Source: an uncultured Prevotellaceae bacterium (GTDB lineage Bacteria; Bacteroidota; Bacteroidia; Bacteroidales; Bacteroidaceae). Taken from it: a DNA stretch of 64,000 bases. The stretch covers positions 62,001 to 126,000 of the forward strand of contig CAMVPA010000002.1 of assembly GCA_947169245.1 (NCBI GenBank), given 5' to 3'. Both the position numbers and the translations under genes were made by a program. This document shows positions 22,001-31,000 of this stretch, one piece after another. The notes under the pieces are model-generated. The model was given only the letters and a program-made list of their open reading frames with translations, made no database searches and was not told the origin of the DNA. Each line of letters begins with the position of its first letter. Position 1 is the stretch's first letter.

Positions 22001-22133
22001 TATACACATACATACGGTCTCCTACTACCAGCGGCGCAGGGTCGCTGGTGAACCACGTCTGTACGAACGGGTTCTGCGCAGCGGCAGGCATCGCTGCCGC
22101 CAACGCTAATGCTAATACTATCTTTTTACTCAT
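19092..22133 (-). CDS. Tandem GH43-CBM6-GH43-CBM6 enzyme carrying two in-frame palindromic inserts
   Basis: 1013 aa with a signal peptide (1-19). GH43 module 1 (about 22-365) has '[20 protein letters not shown]' (base Asp), '[20 protein letters not shown]' and 'YTEGPWLMK' (acid Glu). CBM6 (about 370-510) starts '[16 protein letters not shown]' and ends '[11 protein letters not shown]'. Module 2 repeats the plan with '[20 protein letters not shown]', '[20 protein letters not shown]', 'YQEGPWIYK', then '[15 protein letters not shown]' and 'VRLDYWQFK'. All catalytic residues are present in both, so two active sites are expected, probably arabinofuranosidase or xylosidase. Directly after the acid-Glu motif of each module is a ~33-residue low-complexity insert ('[12 protein letters not shown]' core) encoded by a 101-bp palindromic repeat. 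Second gene of the operon. Confidence 0.93.
   Translation of the reverse strand: [1013 protein letters not shown]
19838..19938 (-). repeat. 101-bp palindromic coding element, copy A (GH43 module 2)
   Basis: It begins ACCCACCCCC and ends GGGGGTGGGT (10-bp terminal inverted repeats). Two internal CCCCTCC..GGGAGGGG hairpins flank a central GTTTAGAATCCTTTGACGAT. It is about 90% identical to copy B over its whole length, while the surrounding GH43 modules are clearly more diverged. The frame stays open through it. Confidence 0.9.
21371..21471 (-). repeat. 101-bp palindromic coding element, copy B (GH43 module 1)
   Basis: Same length, ends and centre as the copy at 19838-19938, inserted at the homologous point just after the 'EGPW' acid motif. 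About ten base differences separate the copies, several of them in the hairpin loops. No other copy is visible in the window. Confidence 0.9.
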
Positions 22134-22178
22134 TGCTCATTTCTCATTTTTCATTACTCATTTCTCATCACTCATCAC
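22130..22178 (-). repeat. Heptad repeat bridging two genes of the esterase operon
   Basis: Seven 7-bp units (TCATTGC, TCATTTC, TCATTTT, TCATTAC, TCATTTC, TCATCAC, TCATCAC) run from the start codon of the GH43-CBM6 gene through the whole 41-bp spacer into the stop codon of the upstream GH43 gene. No Shine-Dalgarno sequence is present. Confidence 0.85.
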
Positions 22179-23803
22179 TTCTCCCCTACCTCATAGCAGA
22201 ACTCGTCCACATCGACATAGCCACCGACCTTCTTCGTGGCATAGTTGAAGATACCAAACTTAGAGCCCATGAAGAAACGACGGTAGTCGAAGATGCAGCG
22301 GTAGTTCTTGGTGCCTATCTGTGTCCACTCCTTGCCGTCCAGGCTATAGTAGAAGTTGGCGGCATCGTTATGGCCGGGCTGGAAGTCGCCGGTGAGTTTC
22401 AGGTAAATCGTTGAGAGCTTAGCGTTGAGAGCCACGGTCTCAATGACCTTCTCCTCAACCTTCGTCACAGCCTTCTCGTGGTCGGTGAGACTCACCTTCT
22501 GCTCGCTCATCTCAAGGGTGAGCTTCTTGCCCTGCTTCTTGACGGTCAGCACGCCGCTGTCGCCGTTGAAAGCCGCCAGACCGGCGCAGTCGCCATCCTT
22601 CATCTTACGCAGGTCCATGACGATGTAGCCACTACATGTCGGACCCTCCATACGCTGTGTCAGCGTGTTGGGAGCCAGATAGAGGTTAGGCACCACGCGG
22701 GAGGTCTTCAGACGCAGGAAGCCCGGACGCTCGGTCAGTGACCACGCATTGTCCACGGGGTTATGGTTCCACTGCCAGTGCAAGCCCAGGTCCGACGAGG
22801 AGAACTCGTCGGCGCGAACAATGCTGGTCTTCGGCTGTCCGCTACGGTAGGTACGCATGGTGGCAGGCACCCTACCGTTCTCGTCGCCCAACTGGGGCCA
22901 GCCGTCAATCCAGCGGACGGGCGAGATGGTCAGTACGCGACCCACACCGCCACGGTCCTGGAACATGATGCCGTACCAATCGCCCTCCTCGGTGTCGACG
23001 ATGGTTCCCTGTGCCAAGTAGGAGAAACCGCCGAAGTCTGACTCCAGGACGACGTTCTTCTCCCATGTGCCGTTCAGGTCCTTCGTGCGGTAGCACACCT
23101 CACGACGATGACGGCCGGGGGCATAGACATGCGAGATGAGCAGTGCATAGTAGGTGCCGTTGTGCTTGATGACACGGGTACCCTCCAGCAGTCCGCGCTC
23201 GTCGGCCTCGCGCTGGAAGTAGTGGCGCAGCGAGCCCTCGACGACGCCCTTCAGGTCGCGCGTCAGCTGGCACATCTCGCCCGTTCCGAAGAACACGTAG
23301 GGTGTGCCGTCGTCGTCGAAGAACAGCGTGGCGTCGTGGAAATGGCGCAGACGCGAGTGGATGGTCCACGGGCCTTCAGCCTTCGGGGCGGTGAAGATAT
23401 AGGTGTCGCCCATGGCACCGGCCTCGTTGGGTGCCAGCAGCGCCCAGAACTTACCATCATGGTACTTCAGCGACGTGGCCCACTGGCCGCGGCCGTAGAC
23501 GGTGCCCACGCCCTCACCCTTTTGCTGGTCGAGCGGCAGCGAGAAAGCCAGGTCGTACTTGGGCGAGTCGGTCAGCTTGTCGAAGATATAGCCAACGGTC
23601 TCCCAGTGCTCCAGATCCTTCGAAGCCATGACAGGGCCGCCGGGCATGAGGTGCATGGTCGTGCTGACCAGATAGAATGTATCACCGACGCGGATGACGT
23701 CGGGATCGGGCACGTCGGCCCACAGCATCGGGTTCGTAATGGTGGCTTGTGCGCCGGCTCCCACCAGAAGCGCAGCAGCAAGGGAAAGTAACAATTTCTT
23801 CAT
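22175..23803 (-). CDS. GH43 beta-xylosidase/arabinofuranosidase with C-terminal concanavalin-like domain
   Basis: 542 aa with a signal peptide (1-19). The GH43 propeller (about 22-325) has 'DVPDPDVIRVGDTFYLVSTT' (base Asp), 'FHDATLFFDDDGTPYVFFGTGE' and 'RGLLEGTRVIKHNGTYY' (acid Glu). The C-terminal half (about 335-542) is a beta-sandwich of the type that completes the active site of GH43 beta-xylosidases, ending 'SKFGIFNYATKKVGGYVDVDEF'. This resembles the GH43 group with arabinofuranosidase activity on doubly substituted xylose or with beta-xylosidase activity; which one is undecided. It is the first gene of a four-gene operon running to 15225. The promoter box lies at 23838-23846 with paired upstream repeats. 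Confidence 0.92.
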   Translation of the reverse strand: MKKLLLSLAAALLVGAGAQATITNPMLWADVPDPDVIRVGDTFYLVSTTMHLMPGGPVMASKDLEHWETVGYIFDKLTDSPKYDLAFSLPLDQQKGEGVGTVYGRGQWATSLKYHDGKFWALLAPNEAGAMGDTYIFTAPKAEGPWTIHSRLRHFHDATLFFDDDGTPYVFFGTGEMCQLTRDLKGVVEGSLRHYFQREADERGLLEGTRVIKHNGTYYALLISHVYAPGRHRREVCYRTKDLNGTWEKNVVLESDFGGFSYLAQGTIVDTEEGDWYGIMFQDRGGVGRVLTISPVRWIDGWPQLGDENGRVPATMRTYRSGQPKTSIVRADEFSSSDLGLHWQWNHNPVDNAWSLTERPGFLRLKTSRVVPNLYLAPNTLTQRMEGPTCSGYIVMDLRKMKDGDCAGLAAFNGDSGVLTVKKQGKKLTLEMSEQKVSLTDHEKAVTKVEEKVIETVALNAKLSTIYLKLTGDFQPGHNDAANFYYSLDGKEWTQIGTKNYRCIFDYRRFFMGSKFGIFNYATKKVGGYVDVDEFCYEVGEK

Positions 23804-23837
23804 TCGTTTCGGGTTTCTTAGTTCATGCTTTCAGCAT

Positions 23838-23906
23838 GCAAAGGTAATAAAAAGAACGCAATCCCCTACCCTACGAATGTATCGTATCCCTTTCTTTTTG
23901 TCTCAT
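23838..23906 (-). promoter_or_regulatory. Promoter of the GH43/esterase operon with paired upstream direct repeats
   Basis: The -7 box TACCTTTGC (23846-23838) is 34 nt upstream of the ATG. Printed motifs AATGTATCGT (23876-23885) and TTTGTCTCAT (23897-23906) begin 29 and 50 nt beyond the box, again 21 bp apart. The distal copy is identical in all ten bases to that of the GH10-CE1 gene. Confidence 0.7.
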
Positions 23907-23919
23907 AGTATAATCGAAA

Positions 23920-23952
23920 GGCGGGCAGCCATGCCTATGCATGCTGCCCGCC
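23920..23952 (-). terminator. Hairpin terminator after the first CBM protein gene
   Basis: GGCGGGCAGC (23920-23929) pairs with GCTGCCCGCC (23943-23952), with four further inner pairs (ATGC/GCAT). The leftward U-run is poor (CTTTC), so termination efficiency is uncertain. It lies 21 bp after the stop at 23974. Confidence 0.65.
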
Positions 23953-23973
23953 CGATATTCAGTAGTTAATTGT

Positions 23974-26900
23974 TTACTTAACGACCTTTGTAGTCTTAAC
24001 AGTGCCGTCGCTCATCATCTTCTTCACGATGACCAGACCCTTACGGGCGCTGCTGACGCGGCGACCATTGAGGTCGTACATTTCGATTGCACGAACCTTA
24101 GCTGTCTTAGCGGTCTCGACAAGGTCAACAATGTCCTTATATGCCTTAGCATAGTCGAAGCCTTCAACAGGAGCGGTGAGTGTAATCTCGACATCGTTAA
24201 TGAATGCCTGTGATCCAGGACCATAGCAGAAGCCAACAGTCAGCTTACCGTCAGTAACCTCGATGCCTTCGATATCACCGCTACATGCAACATAGCCAGC
24301 GAAATGGACGTCCGGATCAAGCTCCTCTTCCTCCTCCAGAGCAGGAGTCTCAGAAGTCTTCACAAAGCCGAAGGTATTCTCAGACACCTCACTGTTGTTA
24401 TCGCTACCGTCGATATGGATGGTGTAGACACCAGCGGGCAGGTTCTCGATGGTCTGCTCAACCATGGGGAGACCAGAGGGATGCCAACCAGCATGGATCT
24501 GGCAGTCCTCAGCATAAGGAGTGCTCTCGGTGTGCTCTGCACCCCAGCCCGGGAATACGAAGCAGTTACCTCTTACACTTGTCCAACCAGGAAGCTCAGT
24601 AGAATTAGCAGGCGAGTAGATGTTCGGGTTCTTCATGAACACACCCAGGTCGTAAGTGGGAGCATCCTCAGCATCCTCAGCCATTGCAAACAGCTGGCTG
24701 TCATCGCTGGCAAGGTCGGCCAGAATCAGGGTAGTAGCACGCTTCATGATAGCTTCGGCAATCTCGTCGTTATCGCCAAGCTCAGCGTTGGCTGCAACGA
24801 TCTCAGGAGCATCCTCGTCGATACCGAGGCTCTGCAGCAGAGCTACACCACGGCGGAGACGCTCGTGCAGGGCAGCAAATCCGGCAGTGCGGTCACCACC
24901 ACCATACCAGTTGTGAGACTTGCCCTCGCTGAACATCTTCTTAACCATGTCGATTACGCTTGAAAGCTCATTCTTAGCAGCAGTCAGCTCAGCGTCGTCG
25001 TAGAACAGCTTGAACGACTCCATGACCTCATTAGTGATCTTCTCACCGGTCTCCTCGTCCTCAATCTCCTCAGTGCCCAGTACGCAGTACTTCTGAACGG
25101 CAGCCTTCAGCTGATCGAAATACTCAGTAACGTTGTACTTCGAGTCCTTATACTGCATATAGAGGTTGAATGCCTGCTCGGGCAGAGCGTCATAGTCCTG
25201 ACAGAGCTTGACGTGCTCGTTCAGAGCCTTCGTAGCAGCAGCCAGATCGGTAGTAGCCTTGTTGTAGGCAGAAGGAGCGGTCATGGTCTTACCGTCGTAC
25301 TCCTTAACCAGGTTGTCAAGAGCTGTGTAAGCAGCACCGGCATAGCGCTCGTCGTTATTCTCATCAAGAGCAGCCTTGGCTGTCTCAAGAGCAGCCTCCA
25401 GAGCCTTGATTTCAACAATACCCATCACATTGGGGATGTACTCCACCTTAACGTCGCCAATAGCGTTACCGTCATTGTAGCCAGCAGGATTACCATCCTT
25501 ATTACCAGCAACCAGACGAATCACAAAGTTACCATCAGCCTCAGGTGTGAAGGGGATGTCGAAAGCAGTGTATTCCTTATCAGCGGAGATTCCATTAGCA
25601 TCATTCATATGACCATAAGTGAGCTGGAAGTCCTCAGCAATGATACCATCCTCATCAACGATAGTACCATCGTCAGTGCTAACAGCGTCCTCGGTCAGGA
25701 TCTGGGCACGCAACGTACGATTCGGGTCATCTGATGCATTATATGCATCCCACTGAGCAGTCTTCAGAGTCAGGTGATAGGTCTTACCACCCTTCAGCGT
25801 CAGCTTGTGGTCTTCCTCAGTACCATAGAGGGCAATACCGGCCTGGGCACTGCGCTGAGCCAGATAGAGGACATCAGCAGCAAAACCAGCCTTACCATGC
25901 TGCAGACGGTTACCAGCACCAGAGTTTGCAGGCTGCATAGAAGGATCAGGATTCTGTTCGTTAATGTCGGCAGTTACAATCCAACCGGCACCCTGGGCAT
26001 CATCACCGTCGTTGGTGAAGTTAGAAGCATAGAGCGTCTCAGGCTGGTCGTTCTCGTCAATGACGGTCGGGCCGAAGCTGTAGGTCAGTGTGAAGGGCTG
26101 CTCGAGCTCGTAGTCACGCTCAGTATTAGCCTGGTCAACATACAGGGTATGAGTGCCAGAAAGATCACCAGAACCAGTACGGGTCAGGGTAACAATCGTC
26201 TTCGTATCATCGATAGTAGCTGTCAGAGCCTCCTTATCCAAAGTAGCCTTAACGGTGGTCACATCCATCTTCTGGTCGAAGGTCAGCGTGAACTGGTTCA
26301 GGGTAGGATCAAGGTTGAACGAACCGTCCTCAGGATCAGCGCTCAACAAGTTAGCGCCCTTATAGAGATAGGACTCGAACTCACCAGATTCCAGACTTTC
26401 ATCGTATGCACAAACAAGTCCGCTGAAGTCGGGCACAGCTTCGCCTTCCCACTTACCAGTGGTGAACGCCAAGTGCAGAGCCTCGTCGGCAGGATTCTTG
26501 AAGGCAACAACCACCTCAGCATCTGTCTCATCGACATGATTCAGGATGTCATCACCGTCAATGTCATTCAGGAAGATGTAGAAGTTGCCGTTGGGACGAC
26601 CCTCAACAGAAATAGGATTAGCAGGCTTGCCATTCCATGTCACAGTGACACAATCATTGGGATATATAACCTTCTTACCATCAGCAGCCTTCACCAGGTC
26701 AGCCATGTTGGTCGTATTGCTAAGGTCAATCTGGATAACGTCAGCACCGAAAGTACCAGAAACCAGAGACATAGGATTGCTACCACCCAAGTCGTAGCCG
26801 AACTCGATATTATCGAAATAATAAGCGACATTACCGTTGCCGGGTGTCCAGCCATTGTCGTCAGCATTGCGCTCATCGCTATTGTTCAAGTCGATAGCGA

Positions 26901-27852
26901 TGCTCTGGAAATCGTCGACGCCAATTTCACCACTCCAAGTGTACTCTTTCCACTCAGTACCAACGGTGAAAGCATCAACGAAGCCGCCCTTCCATGTACG
27001 GGGCGCTGCCTGGGCAGATGTAGTAATATTAGACTGCTTGTCGGCCTTAATCCACATGGAAAGCTTAAACTTAGAGCCCTTAGGCATCACCTCATCAGCC
27101 TTGATATAGAACTGGGTGTGCCAGGTCTCTGTAGGATCTGAGAACGAAACGACCTTGAAGCACTTGCTGCCATTAACGCCACCCTCTACAATCTCGGGCT
27201 GATCGGGAGCACTACCACCATTGTTAGGACCATCCCAAGAAACGGGGAAGCTGCTGAGGTCATCGCCCTCGGCATCACCGTTGTTAATCATAGAGAGGAC
27301 ACCAGTAACAGGCTTCACGGTTCCAACGAGCTCAATGCCATTGATATTACCAGTGGGGCTACCCCAACCAGTCTTAATAGCATTCAGGTGAACGTACTCC
27401 AGGTCGGTCACGTCGAGGGTTACCTCACCGTTCTCACCAATGGTCACGTTCTTCTCAACCGTTGCGCCACCGTTAGGGTCTGCGGCACCTTCCTCGGCAT
27501 CCGGACGGTTCATCAGCACGCGCAGCTGTACGCCAGCAGTACCTTTGAACGTGATTTTCTGCGTACCGGTCAGGTTTGCATACCAACGGCTGTAGACGTT
27601 GGTGTTACCGAACACCAGAGAGCCAGCACCGAGTGACTTGTAGAGGTTCATCTCACAAGCGAAATCCACGGTAGCACCTTCTTTACCGATGTAGGACTGG
27701 GGCTCAGTCTGCTGTGCGTCAGCACCTGTGCCGTCCCATGCGGTAAACATCGACTTATCAAGCTCAGCGTGATAAATCTTCTGTCCCATAGCAGCTGTTG
27801 AACCCAGAAGGGTAAACATCAGCGCTAACAGCATCATGTAAGTTTTTCTCAT
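23974..27852 (-). CDS. Giant secreted CBM4/9-like protein 1 (no catalytic domain)
   Basis: 1292 aa with a signal peptide (1-23). Residues about 25-180 form a beta-sandwich of unknown family. Residues about 186-355 are CBM4/9-like ('MINNGDAEGDDLSSFPVSWDG', 'YFDNIEFGYD'). There follow an Ig-like region with the 'SADPEDGSFNLDPTLNQFTLTFDQKM' signature of bacterial Ig-like folds, a second sandwich, and a helical repeat region about 820-1010 ('ALEAALETAKAALDENNDERYAGAAYTALDNL', FIVAR-like). A further lectin-like sandwich and a 'YDLNGRRVSSARKGLVIVKK' tail complete it. No glycosidase or esterase motif was found. Together with two paralogues upstream it probably binds xylan at the cell surface; that role is inference from context and the shared promoter design. 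Confidence 0.82.
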   Translation of the reverse strand: MRKTYMMLLALMFTLLGSTAAMGQKIYHAELDKSMFTAWDGTGADAQQTEPQSYIGKEGATVDFACEMNLYKSLGAGSLVFGNTNVYSRWYANLTGTQKITFKGTAGVQLRVLMNRPDAEEGAADPNGGATVEKNVTIGENGEVTLDVTDLEYVHLNAIKTGWGSPTGNINGIELVGTVKPVTGVLSMINNGDAEGDDLSSFPVSWDGPNNGGSAPDQPEIVEGGVNGSKCFKVVSFSDPTETWHTQFYIKADEVMPKGSKFKLSMWIKADKQSNITTSAQAAPRTWKGGFVDAFTVGTEWKEYTWSGEIGVDDFQSIAIDLNNSDERNADDNGWTPGNGNVAYYFDNIEFGYDLGGSNPMSLVSGTFGADVIQIDLSNTTNMADLVKAADGKKVIYPNDCVTVTWNGKPANPISVEGRPNGNFYIFLNDIDGDDILNHVDETDAEVVVAFKNPADEALHLAFTTGKWEGEAVPDFSGLVCAYDESLESGEFESYLYKGANLLSADPEDGSFNLDPTLNQFTLTFDQKMDVTTVKATLDKEALTATIDDTKTIVTLTRTGSGDLSGTHTLYVDQANTERDYELEQPFTLTYSFGPTVIDENDQPETLYASNFTNDGDDAQGAGWIVTADINEQNPDPSMQPANSGAGNRLQHGKAGFAADVLYLAQRSAQAGIALYGTEEDHKLTLKGGKTYHLTLKTAQWDAYNASDDPNRTLRAQILTEDAVSTDDGTIVDEDGIIAEDFQLTYGHMNDANGISADKEYTAFDIPFTPEADGNFVIRLVAGNKDGNPAGYNDGNAIGDVKVEYIPNVMGIVEIKALEAALETAKAALDENNDERYAGAAYTALDNLVKEYDGKTMTAPSAYNKATTDLAAATKALNEHVKLCQDYDALPEQAFNLYMQYKDSKYNVTEYFDQLKAAVQKYCVLGTEEIEDEETGEKITNEVMESFKLFYDDAELTAAKNELSSVIDMVKKMFSEGKSHNWYGGGDRTAGFAALHERLRRGVALLQSLGIDEDAPEIVAANAELGDNDEIAEAIMKRATTLILADLASDDSQLFAMAEDAEDAPTYDLGVFMKNPNIYSPANSTELPGWTSVRGNCFVFPGWGAEHTESTPYAEDCQIHAGWHPSGLPMVEQTIENLPAGVYTIHIDGSDNNSEVSENTFGFVKTSETPALEEEEELDPDVHFAGYVACSGDIEGIEVTDGKLTVGFCYGPGSQAFINDVEITLTAPVEGFDYAKAYKDIVDLVETAKTAKVRAIEMYDLNGRRVSSARKGLVIVKKMMSDGTVKTTKVVK

Positions 27853-27921
27853 GTTTTAATGCTTTTAGTTAATAATATATGTGAATTAGGAATAAGCGCA
27901 TGGCAGCGTCGAAATCCGGGT

Positions 27922-27989
27922 GCAAAGTTAAAGCCCGTCGGGCGGACGGGCTTTAACTTTTGTCTCACGGGCTTTTCTATTTGTCCCGT
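27922..27989 (-). promoter_or_regulatory. Promoter of CBM protein 1 with hairpin spacer and paired direct repeats
   Basis: The -7 box TAACTTTGC (27930-27922) is 69 nt upstream of the ATG. Motifs TTTGTCTCAC (27959-27968) and TTTGTCCCGT (27980-27989) begin 28 and 49 nt beyond it (21 bp apart). The 28-nt spacer is filled by a hairpin whose left arm also supplies part of the -7 box. Confidence 0.7.
27924..27960 (-). terminator. Terminator of CBM protein 2 gene overlapping the next promoter
   Basis: A perfect 16-bp stem, AAAGTTAAAGCCCGTC (27924-27939) with GACGGGCTTTAACTTT (27945-27960), with a 5-nt loop. It ends leftward in TTTAACTTTG, so the U-run of the terminator and the -7 box of the downstream gene are the same bases. 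Confidence 0.8.
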
Positions 27990-28021
27990 GTCATCTCATA
28001 GTCATGCGATTTTGTTTACAG

Positions 28022-31000
28022 CTATTTAACGGCCACTTTGCGGCCATTGCGGATATACAGGCCCTTGGCGGGCTTAGCCACACGGCGGCCCTGCAAATCG
28101 TAGTAGACGTTGCGGTCGGCAGTCTGGCTGATGGTCTTCACGCCCGTGTAGGCCTCGGCATAGTCGAAGCCTGCTGCAGGAGCAGTGAGATACAGCTTGA
28201 TCTGACTGAAGAAGTACTGTGAATCGCCGGCGAAATGGATGCCGACGGTCAGCTGGCCGTCAGTGACTTCAATCTCCTCCAGGTCGTGAGGACGTTCCAT
28301 CTGATACAGACCGGCATACTCAATCGTAGCAGTCTTGTCGAAATGCACGTCGCGGTCCTCCTCTTCATCCTCCTCGGGCACCAGTGTCTCAGAGGTGCGG
28401 TCGTAGACGAAACCATTGACACCCTCTTCCCTGTTGGCCCAGTCGGTACCATAGAACGAGACGGTGTAGACGCCGGCAGGCAGGTCGTAGATGGTCTGCT
28501 CCATGCGCTCCGTACCCCAGTAGGTGGTGAAGGCGCAGTCCTCAGGCAGACCCTCGATGTTACGGGCGTCGCCCCAGCTGACGAACAGGCCGGGATGACC
28601 GATGGGAGCCCACCAACCGGGGATGTTCTCCTCGGAGAAGCCCTCAGAAACCTGCAGGGCGTAGAAGTTCGGGTTCTTCACGAAGACGGTCATGTCGAGT
28701 CCCTTCGAGAGCGGATTGCCGTCCTCGTCGTACTCAACATCGATGAGCGATGTGTCACCGTCCTTCAGGCGACCGTAGATTTCCTGCTTGATGCGGTTCT
28801 TGATCTGGTCGGCCAGGTCGTCGTCATCGGTCACTGCGTTGTCGGCAGCTACCAGGAGTTCGTCTTCCTCGTCGACGCCCAGCGTCTGGAGCGTCTCGGC
28901 ACCCAGGCGGATGCGCTCCACGAGCACCTTGACACCGGCATCGCCGTTTCTCGACTCGCCACTGGTGAACATCGCCTTGCCAAAGGCAACGATATTCTCC
29001 AAATCGGCGATGGCAGCTGCCAGCTCGGCATCGTCGGTCAGTTCGCGGCCATCATACTTGGCGGCGGTGGCCTTCAGCACGGCATAGGCATCGGTAGCCT
29101 CGAACTTCGAGTCTTCGTTGCTGGCAACAATCTCCTGAGCGTCGCCGTTCAGACCGTCGTAGCGGTCGCAGAGCCAGCGGTGGGAAGCCAGGTCACTGGT
29201 CTTGGCGGTCAGGTCGGCGATGGCAGCGGCGATGACCGTAGGAGCGGTGTAGCCGGCAGCCTCGGCATCGTACTTCTGAACGGCAGCGTAGAGCGCGTCG
29301 AAAGCCGGACCGTCGTAGCGGCCGCCGGTAGCAGCGTCAATGGTCTCCTTGGCAGCGGCCAGCGCCTGCAACAGGTTGTTGGTCTCCTCCCAGCCGGGGG
29401 CGGAAGGCATGCTGTAGGCATGGACCTTGGCTAACAGCACCTCGTTGAAGCCCATCTTGCCGGCCTTGTTGACGGAGGTCCAGCGCAGGATGTACTGACC
29501 CGTCTGCTCGGCCACGAACTTGAAGGTGCTGGCTGTGGTATTCTCCATGGTGGCATCGGTAGAGCCCGTAGCATTGGGCGCGTTCTTGATGATCTGGCTG
29601 ACGACAGACTTGCCCGACGGGTCGACGACCTCGAACTTCATGTAGGTACCGTTGCTGTTCCACATGGCCGAGTTGAAGCTGACACGGTAGGTGCCGCCCT
29701 CGGTCAGGTTAAGCTCGTACTCAGGCTGTGAGCCGTACTCGATGAAACCGTTACGGAAGAAGAAGGCGCGCTTGAAGTCGACACCCTTGTCGAACTTCTT
29801 CATGCCGGCGACGGACGACTCAGGAGCGTTCTCAGAGGTGTATTCCCTGCCATTGACATTGACCAAGAAGCCCTCGGGGATGGAGGTCTCGCAATCATCG
29901 AAGACACTGAGGGCGATGAGGTCCTCGGTCGTGGCATCGGGAGCCACCTCGACATGGCCGACATTGAACTTGACCTTGAACGAAGCGTAGAAGTCATCGC
30001 TGATACGGTTCTCGGCCAGCACATTGGTGACCTCAACGGTATAGGCACCTGTCTCCAGGTTGCCGGCCTTCGTACGCGAAAGCGTCACTTCCTTGGAAAC
30101 ACCGGTAGCAGGCGAGACAGCCAGCACCTCCTTGCCCAGGTAGCCCTTCAGCAGCGAGCACTCCACAGGTTTGTCAAAAACGAAGTGGAACTCCCTGATG
30201 CTGTTAGGCAGGTTGAACGAGCCCTCCTCGGGGTCGCTGCTGACCAGCTCGGCAAGACCGTAGCTGTAAGGCAGCACGTCGATGAGCTCAGAGAACTCGG
30301 CCTCCACGTTGGTGAAGTCCTCGGCTGGCTGGCCTACCATGACTCCGTCGGTATAGACAATGCGGAAAGCCTCGTCTGCAGGATTACGGAATGAGACAAC
30401 GACCTTGGCATCCTCGCTGATATCATGCTCAATGGCCCATTCCTCATCGAGGAAGATATACAGAGAGCCATCGGCATCGGCCTCGACCGACGACAGCGGA
30501 GCCTCCTGACCATCGACCTTCACGGTGAAGCAGTCGGTGGGGAAAATCAGGCGGGCCTTGCCGCTGTTGCTCACCAGCTCGGCGATGTTCGTCTCATAGG
30601 GGAAGACCACCTGCAGCACGTCACCATTGAAGGTGACTGAGGTCATCGGCGAGAACAGGTCGCAGACAATGTTGTCGAAGTAGAACGTGTTGGCGTTCTC
30701 CATGTCGTTGTTCAGGTCGAAGGCGATGCTCTGGAAACCATCATCGTCGGTATTGCCGTACTTGTCGCTCCATCCATCATTCTTCTTGGCGTCACCGGCA
30801 GTAACGGTGTACTCAGTCGTTTGCGTCGTCCACTCCTCGGTGACATCAAACTTCCACGGGAAGCCGCCATGATAGGCACGGGGCTTACCCTGGGCGCTGG
30901 TCGTAATCTGCTGCGGACGGTCGGCACGGACGGCCATGCTCAGACGAATCTGCTGACCAGCAACCAGCGGGGTCTTGAAACGCACAAAGAACTGAGTACT